Shown one piece after another: positions 1 through 8,187 of a DNA stretch of 64,000 nt (its first letter is position 1; every line of letters begins with the position of its first letter). This stretch comes from Halolamina rubra. Its GTDB lineage: Archaea; Halobacteriota; Halobacteria; Halobacteriales; Haloferacaceae. The stretch covers positions 1 to 64,000 of the forward strand of contig NZ_BBJN01000052.1 of the NCBI RefSeq assembly GCF_000739555.1, written 5' to 3'. Under the pieces are notes generated by a model that worked only from the letters and a program-made list of their open reading frames with translations, made no database searches and was not told the DNA's origin. Position numbers and translations under genes: made by a program.

Positions 1-70
1 CCGGCTGCTCGCCTCGGCGACACCGTTAGTCCTCGCCCGCTGCTCGCCTCGGCGACCCCCTCAGTCGTCG
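1..70. repeat. 35-bp tandem repeat at the 3' end of trxB
   Basis: Positions 1-35 and 36-70 are two copies of one 35-bp unit, matching at 30 of 35 positions. The second copy contains the trxB stop codon (TCA on the + strand at 61-63). The first has an equivalent stop (TTA) at 26-28, exactly 35 bases away. A third copy begins at 71 inside the gene but diverges quickly. The array may continue left of the window. Confidence 0.7.
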
Positions 71-1158
71 CCGGCTGCGGCTTCGGCCTCGGCTTCGACG
101 CCGAGTTCGCCCGCACGTTCGCGCTCCTCGAGCCAGTCGTCGGCGTCGAGCGCGGCTTCGCTCCCCATCCCGGCGGCGGTGACCGCCTGCTGGTAGTGGT
201 GGTCGACCACGTCCCCGGCGCCGAAGACGCCCGGGACGTCGGTCGTGGTCTGGCCGCCGCCGCGGCCGCCCTGGGTGACGATGTACCCCTCCTCGTCGAG
301 TTCGACGCCGGTGCCCTCGAGGTAGCCCGCGTTCGGCGTGTGGCCGATGGCGTAGAACACCGCACCCACGTCCATGTCGAACGCCTCGACCTCGTCGTCG
401 CCGGCCTCGAACTTCTCCTTGGGGTGGCCCTCGGGGTGGCGCACGAGCGCGGCGTGGTCGATCCCGTCCTCCGGCGTGCCGTGGAGTTCCATCAGTTCGG
501 TGTTCCAGAGGATCTCCACCTCGCCGTCGTCGACTTTCTCCATGATGCGGTCGATCCAGTAGTCCTCCGCGCGGAACTCGTCGCGGCGGTGGGCGATGTA
601 GACGGTGTCCGCGAACTTGGTGAGGAAGTTCGCCTCCTCCATCGCGGCGTCGCCGCCGCCGATCACGAGCATGTCCTCGTCGCGGAAGAACGCGCCGTCG
701 CAGGTCGCACAGGTCGAGAGCCCGTACCCCATCAGCTCGTCCTCGCCCGGGACCCCCAGCGTGCGCGCCGAGGCGCCGGAGGCGGCGATGAACGCGTCAC
801 AGGTGTACACGTCGCCGTCGCGCATCTCGACGCGGAACGGCGGCGCGTCGCTGCCGTCGTCGCTCTCGCCCAGCCCCGTCACGTCGACGACGATCCCGTG
901 GTCGAGTTCGGCGCCGAAGCGCTCGGCCTGCTCCTTCATGTTGTTCACCAGTTCCGGCCCGGAGATCCCCTCGGGGAAGCCGGGGTAGTTGTCGACCTCG
1001 GTCGTCAGGGTGAGCTGGCCGCCCGGCTCGTCGCCCTCGAACACGAGCGGCTCGTTGTTCGACCGGCCGGCGTAGATGGCCGCGGTCAGCCCGGCGATCC
1101 CCGTTCCCGCGATGATCAGGCGACGGTGCGCGACCGCCTCCTCGACGTACTCGCTCAT
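61..1158 (-). CDS. trxB: thioredoxin reductase (NADPH-type, FAD flavoprotein)
   Basis: Cytoplasmic flavoprotein that passes electrons from NAD(P)H through FAD to a CxxC disulfide and on to thioredoxin-like partners. The 365-residue protein has an N-terminal FAD-binding glycine motif (GTGIAG, about 18-23), the redox-active CATC at 150-153, a second dinucleotide motif GGGDAA (167-172) followed by HRRxxxRA, which suggests NADPH preference, and a C-terminal GAGDV FAD motif. The ATG at 1156-1158 was chosen because the frame upstream is low-complexity shadow sequence and homologues begin shortly before the first glycine motif. The C terminus carries an acidic Glu/Ala-rich tail of about 20 residues, next to a tandem repeat spanning the stop codon. 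Divergent from the DUF357 gene, with 117 bp between. Confidence 0.93.
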   Translation of the reverse strand: MSEYVEEAVAHRRLIIAGTGIAGLTAAIYAGRSNNEPLVFEGDEPGGQLTLTTEVDNYPGFPEGISGPELVNNMKEQAERFGAELDHGIVVDVTGLGESDDGSDAPPFRVEMRDGDVYTCDAFIAASGASARTLGVPGEDELMGYGLSTCATCDGAFFRDEDMLVIGGGDAAMEEANFLTKFADTVYIAHRRDEFRAEDYWIDRIMEKVDDGEVEILWNTELMELHGTPEDGIDHAALVRHPEGHPKEKFEAGDDEVEAFDMDVGAVFYAIGHTPNAGYLEGTGVELDEEGYIVTQGGRGGGQTTTDVPGVFGAGDVVDHHYQQAVTAAGMGSEAALDADDWLEERERAGELGVEAEAEAAAGDD

Positions 1159-1275
1159 GGTCGCCGGTACGGCGGTGGCGGGTATGTACGTTTTGCTGTC
1201 GGTGTGCCGTCCGTGCAAGACCGCGCCCGGCGACGCCTCCGACAGCCTTACCGCCCGAGCGCCGGACGCCCGACC

Positions 1276-1575
1276 ATGGCCGCCGATCTGGAGGAGAAGA
1301 CCGACCGTTACGGCGAGATGCTCGCCGACGCCCTCGACGCCGCCGAGCCCGCGGCGCCGCCGGGCACCCCGCTTGGCGAGGCCGCCGCCGAGACGTACGA
1401 GATGGCCGACTCCTACCTCGACGACGGCCGTCACTTCCGGGCGGCCGACGACCCCGTGAACGCGCTGGCGTCGTACTCCTACGGCTACGGCTGGCTCGAC
1501 GCCGGCGTGCGGTTCGGGCTGTTCGAGATCCCCGAAGACACGGCGCTGTTCACGACCGACGCCGGCGAGGAGTAG
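1276..1575 (+). CDS. DUF357 family protein
   Basis: A 99-residue acidic, mostly helical protein resembling the archaeal DUF357 family, recognised by the conserved stretch around residues 45-80 (repeated Tyr/Gly with ALASYSYGYGWLDAGVR). No enzymatic motif is seen and the family's function is unknown. The ATG at 1276 follows a long non-coding-looking in-frame stretch, so it is the natural start. The stop codon directly abuts the stop of cysS on the other strand, so the two genes converge with no gap. Confidence 0.8.
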   Translation: MAADLEEKTDRYGEMLADALDAAEPAAPPGTPLGEAAAETYEMADSYLDDGRHFRAADDPVNALASYSYGYGWLDAGVRFGLFEIPEDTALFTTDAGEE

Positions 1576-3054
<1,479 letters not shown>

Positions 3055-3101
3055 GCGGGACGCTTCTCCAGCCGGCGGTTTGAAGCCGTCGGAAGCGCGG
3101 C

Positions 3102-3611
3102 TCACTCCCCCGTCGACGCGTCGGGAACGCCCGACAGCGCGTCCTCGACCGCCCGCAGCGCGTCGACGCCCGCGCGGCGGTCGACGACGACGAGCAGGGT
3201 TTCGTCGGCGACCGCGGCCGCCTCGGCGTCGATGCCCTGGGCGTCGAGGCGGCCACAGACCGCCCCGAGCGCGCTCGTTCCGACGTCGCCCGTCGCGATC
3301 ACGGCCGTCAGCGAGCCGGCGTCGGGGACGACCGCGACGCCGCCGATCGAGAGGAGTCCGCCGTCGGCGTCGTCGGCCGCGTCGTCGACGAAGCCGACGC
3401 CGCTCTCCATGCGGACGCGGGCCTCGGCGTCGTGACGGGCGAGCGGCGGGAGATCGTCGGCGAACCGGCGGAGCGCGGTCGCGACGGAGTCGGTCTCGCC
3501 GGTGTCGAGGAACTCGGCGGCGGCGGTGTAGTTGACCACGCCCGCGCGGAGCGCGAGCAGGAGGAACGGCCGCTCGCGGACGGCGTCGCGGGTCGCTGCT
3601 GCGGTGGACAT
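3102..3611 (-). CDS. haloarchaeal conserved protein, unknown function
   Basis: A 169-residue acidic protein. The N-terminal about 70 residues are helical (RPFLLLALRAGVVNYTAAAEFL). The C-terminal half alternates hydrophobic strands with acidic helices (valine-rich stretches near 95-115 and 145-160), suggesting a small alpha/beta regulatory-type fold, possibly ACT-like. That fold is inference only. No catalytic motif, signal peptide or membrane segment. Sits upstream of cysS in the same orientation, so probably co-transcribed. Confidence 0.72.
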   Translation of the reverse strand: MSTAAATRDAVRERPFLLLALRAGVVNYTAAAEFLDTGETDSVATALRRFADDLPPLARHDAEARVRMESGVGFVDDAADDADGGLLSIGGVAVVPDAGSLTAVIATGDVGTSALGAVCGRLDAQGIDAEAAAVADETLLVVVDRRAGVDALRAVEDALSGVPDASTGE

Positions 3612-3670
3612 ACACGAGCGCAACGGCGGCGGCGTCAAAAGTCCATCCACCCGCGGGCGTCGGGGCGGGC

Positions 3671-4216
3671 TCAGGTCAGCGCGAGCACGACGCCGACGAG
3701 CGCGACCAGCGCCACGAACGCGGCGGCGGCGACGACGACGGCGCTCTGGACGACGACGGAGACGCCCACGGCCGCGAGCAGTGCCACGGCCGCGAGCGTC
3801 AGCAGCCCGAGCGTCTCGGCGTCGAGCTGGTCCCGGATCCCCGCCTCGGACTGTGGCTTGGCGAGGGTCTCGTCCACGTCGATCCCGTAGCCGCCGGCGC
3901 GGGACGGCTCGATGCGGAGCTCGATCGTCGCCGTCTCCGCGCCGTACCCGGCCGACACCGTCAGCTGCCCGGTGACCGGCTCCGACAGCGGCTGGGCGTC
4001 GACGCCGATCCGGGCGGTCGCCTCGGGCTCGACGTAGCGGCTGTCCTCGCGGAGCCGCGCCGCCCGCGAGAGCGACTCGTCGAGCTTCACGTGGACGTGC
4101 GAGCCCTGCCCGTGGTTCTCCAGCGCTACGTCGAACGGCCCGTCGGCTACGTACGACGCCGGCGCGTCGATGTCGCGAGGGCGGTCCCGGTTGAGGTGGA
4201 CTGAGAGCGCCGGCAC
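3671..4216 (-). CDS. haloarchaeal membrane-anchored conserved protein
   Basis: 181 residues: an N-terminal beta-rich domain of about 125 residues with regularly spaced Val/Ile strands, then two adjacent C-terminal hydrophobic helices (about 134-155 and 157-181) ending at the stop. No Tat or Sec signal, so topology is uncertain. First gene of the minus-strand cluster ending in cysS. Function unknown. Confidence 0.72.
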   Translation of the reverse strand: MPALSVHLNRDRPRDIDAPASYVADGPFDVALENHGQGSHVHVKLDESLSRAARLREDSRYVEPEATARIGVDAQPLSEPVTGQLTVSAGYGAETATIELRIEPSRAGGYGIDVDETLAKPQSEAGIRDQLDAETLGLLTLAAVALLAAVGVSVVVQSAVVVAAAAFVALVALVGVVLALT

Positions 4217-4343
4217 GGTTGGCGGTCACACCCCCGTGGGCAAAAAGGTTCACCCGAGTGGCGGGTGCCGAGAACCACCGATACCCGTCCGCTGCGGGGG
4301 ATTCTGGCCAAAGACTTATGCCGTCTCCCTCGAAGGTCGACGT

Positions 4344-4529
4344 ATGGGTACAAGTAGCACACCGCCCGTCGTCCGCGACTCGCCGCCCCGGGATCGCGGT
4401 CCGGATCTGTCACCCCTCGGCACCGACCTCGTCATCTGCGACGGCGAGGCGATGACCTACGGGGAGTACCGGCGGGAGCGGGACGCGGCCCCGGCGGACC
4501 GCGAGCGGGAAGCGACCGTCGAGCGCTGA
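4344..4529 (+). CDS. small acidic hypothetical protein (61 aa)
   Basis: A short ORF with Pro/Asp/Arg-rich N terminus and a central LVICDGEAMTYGEYR segment. Codon use (GC-rich third position) fits the host. A TATA-like CTTATG lies about 25 nt upstream of the ATG, consistent with a leaderless transcript. Ends 9 bp before the convergent OsmC stop. Not recognised; no assigned function. Confidence 0.5.
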   Translation: MGTSSTPPVVRDSPPRDRGPDLSPLGTDLVICDGEAMTYGEYRRERDAAPADREREATVER

Positions 4530-4538
4530 GTCGCCGGC

Positions 4539-4934
4539 TCAGAACGCGTCGCCTTCGAAGCTCGTCTCGGCGTGGAGCGAACTCTTGAGCGCGTCGTGGA
4601 CCTTACAGAGGTCGAACGCGCGGTCGATCGCTTCCTGCCCGTCGGCGTCGCTCACGTCGTTCTCGACGGCGATGTCGAAGTGGACGCTGTCGAGTTTGTC
4701 GTCGTCGTTGAGCTCGCCCGTGATCGAGAGCTCGATCTCGCCGAGCTCGCCCACGTCGCGCTGCTGGGCGCCGACGCGCAGCGCCGGCACGTAGCAGGCG
4801 CCGTAGGACGCCAGCAGCGACTCCAGCGTGTCGGGCGCGGACTCGCCGCCGGGGTCGATGTCGACGGAGAAATCGCGGATCTCGGTCGTGGAAGCGTAGC
4901 CGTCCTCGGAGACTGTGGTGACTTCTTTGCTCAT
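4539..4934 (-). CDS. OsmC family peroxiredoxin-like protein
   Basis: 131 residues matching the OsmC/Ohr fold. Family members reduce organic hydroperoxides using two cysteines. Both are present here: one in GACYVPALR (about 47) and one in LCKVHDAL (about 112). Length is typical of the short YhfA-like OsmC subgroup. Cytoplasmic; no signal peptide. Stands alone between convergent and same-strand neighbours. The physiological reductant cannot be read from the sequence. Confidence 0.85.
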   Translation of the reverse strand: MSKEVTTVSEDGYASTTEIRDFSVDIDPGGESAPDTLESLLASYGACYVPALRVGAQQRDVGELGEIELSITGELNDDDKLDSVHFDIAVENDVSDADGQEAIDRAFDLCKVHDALKSSLHAETSFEGDAF

Positions 4935-5019
4935 CGCGACCGGAAGTTGGTCCGGTCGCGGCCTAAATCTTGCTGCCCCGGCCGAGGGCGGCCGGTCGCC
5001 GGCGCCGGGGCGTCGACGG

Positions 5020-5742
5020 CTACTCCGCCAGCGTGTACGACTCGTCGCCGTCGAGGACGACGACCTCGGTGTCGCTGCCCGTCGCCCTGACCTCGCGGAC
5101 GAACTCGTCGGTGTCGATCTCGATCGGCGGGAACGTGTCGTAGTGCATCGGGAACGCCACGTCGACGTCGAGCCAGTCGACCGCGATCGCGGCCTGGGCC
5201 GGACCCATGGTGAAGTGGTCGCCGGCCGGCACCGCGGCGGCGTCGGGCTCGAGGAACGGCGCGATCACGTCCTTCATCTCGGAGTGGAGCGACGTGTCGC
5301 CGGCGTGGTAGAACGCGGTCGAGTCGGCGTCGGACTCCTGGGTGGGTTTCGTCTCGCTGATCACGTAGCCCGCGGGCATCCCGCCGCTGGCGCCGTAGTC
5401 GGTGTCGAGCCCGTTGGAGTGGTCGGCCCGCACCATCGTGACGAACGCGTCGCCGAGCTCGACGGTGCCGCCGAGGTTCATCCCCGTCGAGTGCTCGACG
5501 CCGTAGTTGTCCGCGAGGTAGCTCGTCACTTCCGGCGTCGAGACGAAGTGGCTCCCCTCGAAGCGGTCGGCGTCGCCGATGTGGTCGGCGTGCCCGTGGG
5601 TGATCAGGACGTGATCGGGGTCCAGCTCCTCCGGGTCGGTGTCGGTGAACGGCGTGTCGAAGAACGGGTCGATCAGGAACTCGGTGTCGTCGACGGTGAC
5701 GCTCCAGGTCGAGTGGCCGTACCAAGTGAGGTCGAAGCTCAT
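5020..5742 (-). CDS. UPF0173-type metal-dependent hydrolase (MBL fold)
   Basis: 240-residue metallo-beta-lactamase-fold protein. Typical family features are the N-terminal WYGHSTW, the metal motif [10 protein letters not shown] (HxHxDH) at about 57-66, a downstream HAGDTS, and C-terminal [12 protein letters not shown]. The substrate of this family is unknown. The start at 5742 gives an N terminus matching the family ([11 protein letters not shown]). An alternative ATG 33 nt upstream would add 11 residues. Same strand as nirK but separated by about 150 bp with a T-rich stretch, so probably independently transcribed. Confidence 0.87.
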   Translation of the reverse strand: MSFDLTWYGHSTWSVTVDDTEFLIDPFFDTPFTDTDPEELDPDHVLITHGHADHIGDADRFEGSHFVSTPEVTSYLADNYGVEHSTGMNLGGTVELGDAFVTMVRADHSNGLDTDYGASGGMPAGYVISETKPTQESDADSTAFYHAGDTSLHSEMKDVIAPFLEPDAAAVPAGDHFTMGPAQAAIAVDWLDVDVAFPMHYDTFPPIEIDTDEFVREVRATGSDTEVVVLDGDESYTLAE

Positions 5743-5861
5743 TACGACCGTCCGTACGGTTTCGCGCATCCTCAATGTTACTGCTCCCGCGGTAATTCAC
5801 TCGCAGTGATAGCTACTCGCGGGAGGCAGGACGTATCGAAGGAGCGAGCAGCCCGACGACG

Positions 5862-5892
5862 CGAAAAAGGTGTTCGGCAGGAGAGACGCCCG
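5862..5892 (-). terminator. possible nirK terminator (T-rich)
   Basis: Just downstream of the nirK stop the minus strand carries a run of five T (complement of 5863-5867). Archaeal termination often uses such T-tracts. No strong hairpin is evident. Confidence 0.35.
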
Positions 5893-7344
5893 TCACTCGA
5901 CGACGACGGCGCCCTTCATCCCCATCGTCTTGTGGGGCATGCAGTAGTACTTCGTCGTCCCCGTCTCGTCGAAGGTGTGGCTGAACGTGTGGCCGGCGTC
6001 GCCCACCATCTCGCTGGCGAAGCTGCCGTCGTCGGCCTGCACGTCGTGGCTGCCGCCCTCGCCGGTCCACTCCCAGACCACGGTCGTGCCGGGGGAGACC
6101 GCGACCGCGGCGGGGCCGAAGCCGAACCCGCCGCCGTTGGCCTGCGAGCCGACCTGCACGGTGATCTCCTCCTCGCCGGTCCGGTCGACGACGCCGTCGT
6201 AGTTGTCGACGTTGTCGAACCAGCCGTCGAACTCGGCGGGGCCCTCGCTTTCGCCGCCCGCCTCCTGACCGGGGTCGAACACGTCCGTGTTCGGCTCACC
6301 CTGCACGTCGATGACCGCCAGCGCGCCCTTCCGGCCGACTCGCGAGAGCGCGTGGTCGACGATCTTGATCGGGCCCGGGACGGGCGAGTGCAGCGTCGCG
6401 ACCACCGCCGATCCCGGCGGCACCGGCGTCGTCTGGATGTTGCGGTGCACGTCGCTCCCGATGCCTCCCTGGGGGTGGACCTCGTCCCAGACCGAGCCGA
6501 TGGGGTGGAGCGAACTGGAGAGGTTCGGCCCCCCCGAGACGTAGTAGAGCCGGGCGCTCTCGCCGGTCTCCATCTCCATCTCGTTGTAGCCGTTGGGGCC
6601 GATGGCGTACTTCTCGCCGTTGATGAGGACGTACGTCGGCTCCTCGGCCTTCATCGCCTCGAAGTCGAAGTCGTGGTGGCCCTCCTCGCCGGCGTCGCCG
6701 GTGGTGTACAGCTCGTGCTGGCCGAGGTAGAACTCGTGGTCGACCGCGGGCAGCCCCTCCTCGGGCTCGATCAGGATCGCGCCGAACATCCCGCTAGAGA
6801 TGTGGTAGTCCAGGTTCGGGACGGCGCAGTGGTAGGTGAACAGCCCGGGGTAGGTCGCCTTGAACGTGAACGACTTCGTCTCGCCCGGGGCGACCATCGT
6901 CGCCTCGGCGCCGCCGCCCGGCCCCCGCACCGCGTGGAGGTCGATGTTGTGCGGCATCGAGTTCGACTCGTCGTTCGTGATCGTCATCTCGACGTGGTCG
7001 CCGACGCGGGCCCGGATCATCGGCCCGGGGATCCGGCCGTCGAAGCTCATGTACATGTACGTGACGCCGGGCTCGATCTCGGCGACCTGCTCGTGGGTGG
7101 TCATCTCCACGCTGACGGTCTCCGGGCTGTCGCGGTCGATCGGCGCCGGGACCGCGGTCGGGTTGCCGGCGATGCGCTGGGTGTCGAGTGCGGGGCTCTC
7201 GTTCATGCTCGGGGGTTGCGGGGTGGTGTTCGCCGCCTCCTCCTCGGCTGGCGGGGCTGAGACGCAGCCGGCGACCGCCGTGGCCCCGGCCGCACCCATG
7301 CTCTGCAACACGCGCCGTCGGGTCGTCGTGGGTACTTCGCTCAT
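5893..7344 (-). CDS. nirK: copper nitrite reductase fused to C-terminal halocyanin domain
   Basis: Denitrification enzyme reducing nitrite to NO outside the membrane. In 483 residues, a Tat signal (TRRRVLQ) and lipobox Cys27 come first. Two cupredoxin domains (about 65-350) follow, with type 1 copper ligands His132, Cys173, His181, Met186 and type 2 ligands His137, His172, His280. Asp135 matches the catalytic Asp. After a Gly/Glu-rich linker (about 355-380), residues about 385-483 form a third, halocyanin-type domain with its own type 1 set His433, Cys468, His471, Met476. This domain is a plausible built-in electron donor. ATG at 7342-7344 chosen over an in-frame GTG one codon upstream. No nor or nar genes in the window. 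Confidence 0.93.
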   Translation of the reverse strand: MSEVPTTTRRRVLQSMGAAGATAVAGCVSAPPAEEEAANTTPQPPSMNESPALDTQRIAGNPTAVPAPIDRDSPETVSVEMTTHEQVAEIEPGVTYMYMSFDGRIPGPMIRARVGDHVEMTITNDESNSMPHNIDLHAVRGPGGGAEATMVAPGETKSFTFKATYPGLFTYHCAVPNLDYHISSGMFGAILIEPEEGLPAVDHEFYLGQHELYTTGDAGEEGHHDFDFEAMKAEEPTYVLINGEKYAIGPNGYNEMEMETGESARLYYVSGGPNLSSSLHPIGSVWDEVHPQGGIGSDVHRNIQTTPVPPGSAVVATLHSPVPGPIKIVDHALSRVGRKGALAVIDVQGEPNTDVFDPGQEAGGESEGPAEFDGWFDNVDNYDGVVDRTGEEEITVQVGSQANGGGFGFGPAAVAVSPGTTVVWEWTGEGGSHDVQADDGSFASEMVGDAGHTFSHTFDETGTTKYYCMPHKTMGMKGAVVVE

Positions 7345-7407
7345 CACATCTAGACCATGGGGCCGAGGGAGTATATGGGGGGCTGCCGATTCTCAGTTTC
7401 TTAGAAA
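7344..7407 (-). promoter_or_regulatory. nirK promoter with upstream palindrome
   Basis: On the minus strand a TATA-like CCATATAC (complement of 7371-7378) lies 27-34 nt before the nirK ATG, predicting a nearly leaderless mRNA. About 20 nt further upstream is the palindrome TTTCTTAGAAA (7397-7407, 5-bp arms), well placed for a regulator. The binding protein is unknown. Confidence 0.5.
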
Positions 7408-7553
7408 TCGCCACACAGAGACGCTGTAACACCGGTCCAGCTGATAAACCTCCCACGCTATGCAGGGGCGGTCGTTCGCGGCCACGAGCCGACAGTTCGG
7501 CGGGGGTTCCGCCCCCGACACACTTGAGTTCGGAGCGCGGCGCAACCCGACCG

Positions 7554-7745
7554 ATGGCCGTCCACCGACGCGCGGCCGAACTCACCGACGCCGGCGAGAC
7601 GGTCGCGATCGCGACGGTGACCGACGTCGAGAGGAGCGCCCCCCGCGAGCCGGGGGCGACGATGCTCGTCCGGGAGAACGGCGACACAAAGGGCACCATC
7701 GGCGGCGGGACCGTCGAGGCGCTGGCCCGGGAGGTCGCGAACGCG
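7554..7745 (+). pseudogene. XdhC/CoxI-like N-terminal fragment (truncated)
   Basis: The first about 64 codons match the N terminus of XdhC/CoxI family proteins, which deliver molybdenum cofactor to xanthine/CO-dehydrogenase-type enzymes: AVATVTDVERSAPREPGATML followed by the GTIGGGTVE glycine motif. Homology stops near 7745; the frame then runs into unrelated sequence and ends at 7787. The rest of the gene (normally 200 or more residues) is missing, replaced by an oppositely oriented nucleotidyltransferase relic. The frame before 7554 is non-coding in appearance. Confidence 0.65.
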
Positions 7746-8010
7746 TCGACGACGGCGCCGATCACGTCGGCCGGGACGAACGGGTAGTCGACCGGCGATA
7801 GCAGCAGGCCGTCGGCGTCCCGCGCCTGCGCCACCCGGACGCGCGCACTGAGGAGAGCGTGCCCGCCAACGTACTCCTGGTTCTCGACGACGGTCGCCCC
7901 CGAGAGGTCGGCGCGGGAACCCACCTCTCGGCCTCGGAGCCGACGATGACCACGTCGTCGACGCCCGCCTCGTGGGACTGCTCGATCAGTCCACTGTCTC
8001 CACGGGGTGG
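7740..8010 (-). pseudogene. MobA/MocA-like nucleotidyltransferase remnant
   Basis: Minus-strand translation shows two stretches typical of molybdenum-cofactor nucleotidyltransferases in different frames. The first is EAGVDDVVIVGSEAERW (about 7990-7915). The second is VVENQEYVGGHALLSA continuing to the DGLLLSPVDYPFVPADVI motif and a VVDAF end (about 7900-7740). The N-terminal P-loop-like region and the C-terminal part are missing, and a frameshift separates the two pieces. A pathway partner of XdhC, so a former molybdenum-hydroxylase accessory locus collapsed here. Confidence 0.6.
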
Positions 8011-8149
8011 GAGGTACGCGGCCAGTAGCGGTCAGATGAATCTCGAGATTTCGCCGTAGATAGTTTCGAAACAGCCACCGAACCCGGGGTCGATCCACGA
8101 GTTCCCGGCCGGCATCGGTCCATGAGTGAAAGGACCATGGTACCAAACG

Positions 8150-8187
8150 ACAGTTTTATCTGCTATTTCTGATAACAGAGTGACCAC
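8150..8187 (+). promoter_or_regulatory. promoter of the ABC substrate-binding gene
   Basis: A TATA-like AGTTTTATC (8152-8160) lies about 28-36 nt before the ATG at 8188, predicting a very short leader. No other element is evident between 8010 and 8150. Confidence 0.45.

Noticed and set aside
196-1275. Long plus-strand open frame before the DUF357 gene
   Set aside because: Antisense shadow of trxB in GC-rich DNA: Val/Arg/Asp-rich with no domain. Only the part from 1276 onward looks like protein.
4915-7260. 781-codon plus-strand frame
   Set aside because: Antisense of the UPF0173 and nirK genes; repetitive His/Val/Arg composition typical of a GC-rich shadow frame.
6794-8146. 450-codon minus-strand frame over the nirK start and molybdenum-gene relics
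   Set aside because: Only the piece about 7740-7900 has protein-like sequence (MobA/MocA relic); the rest is shadow.
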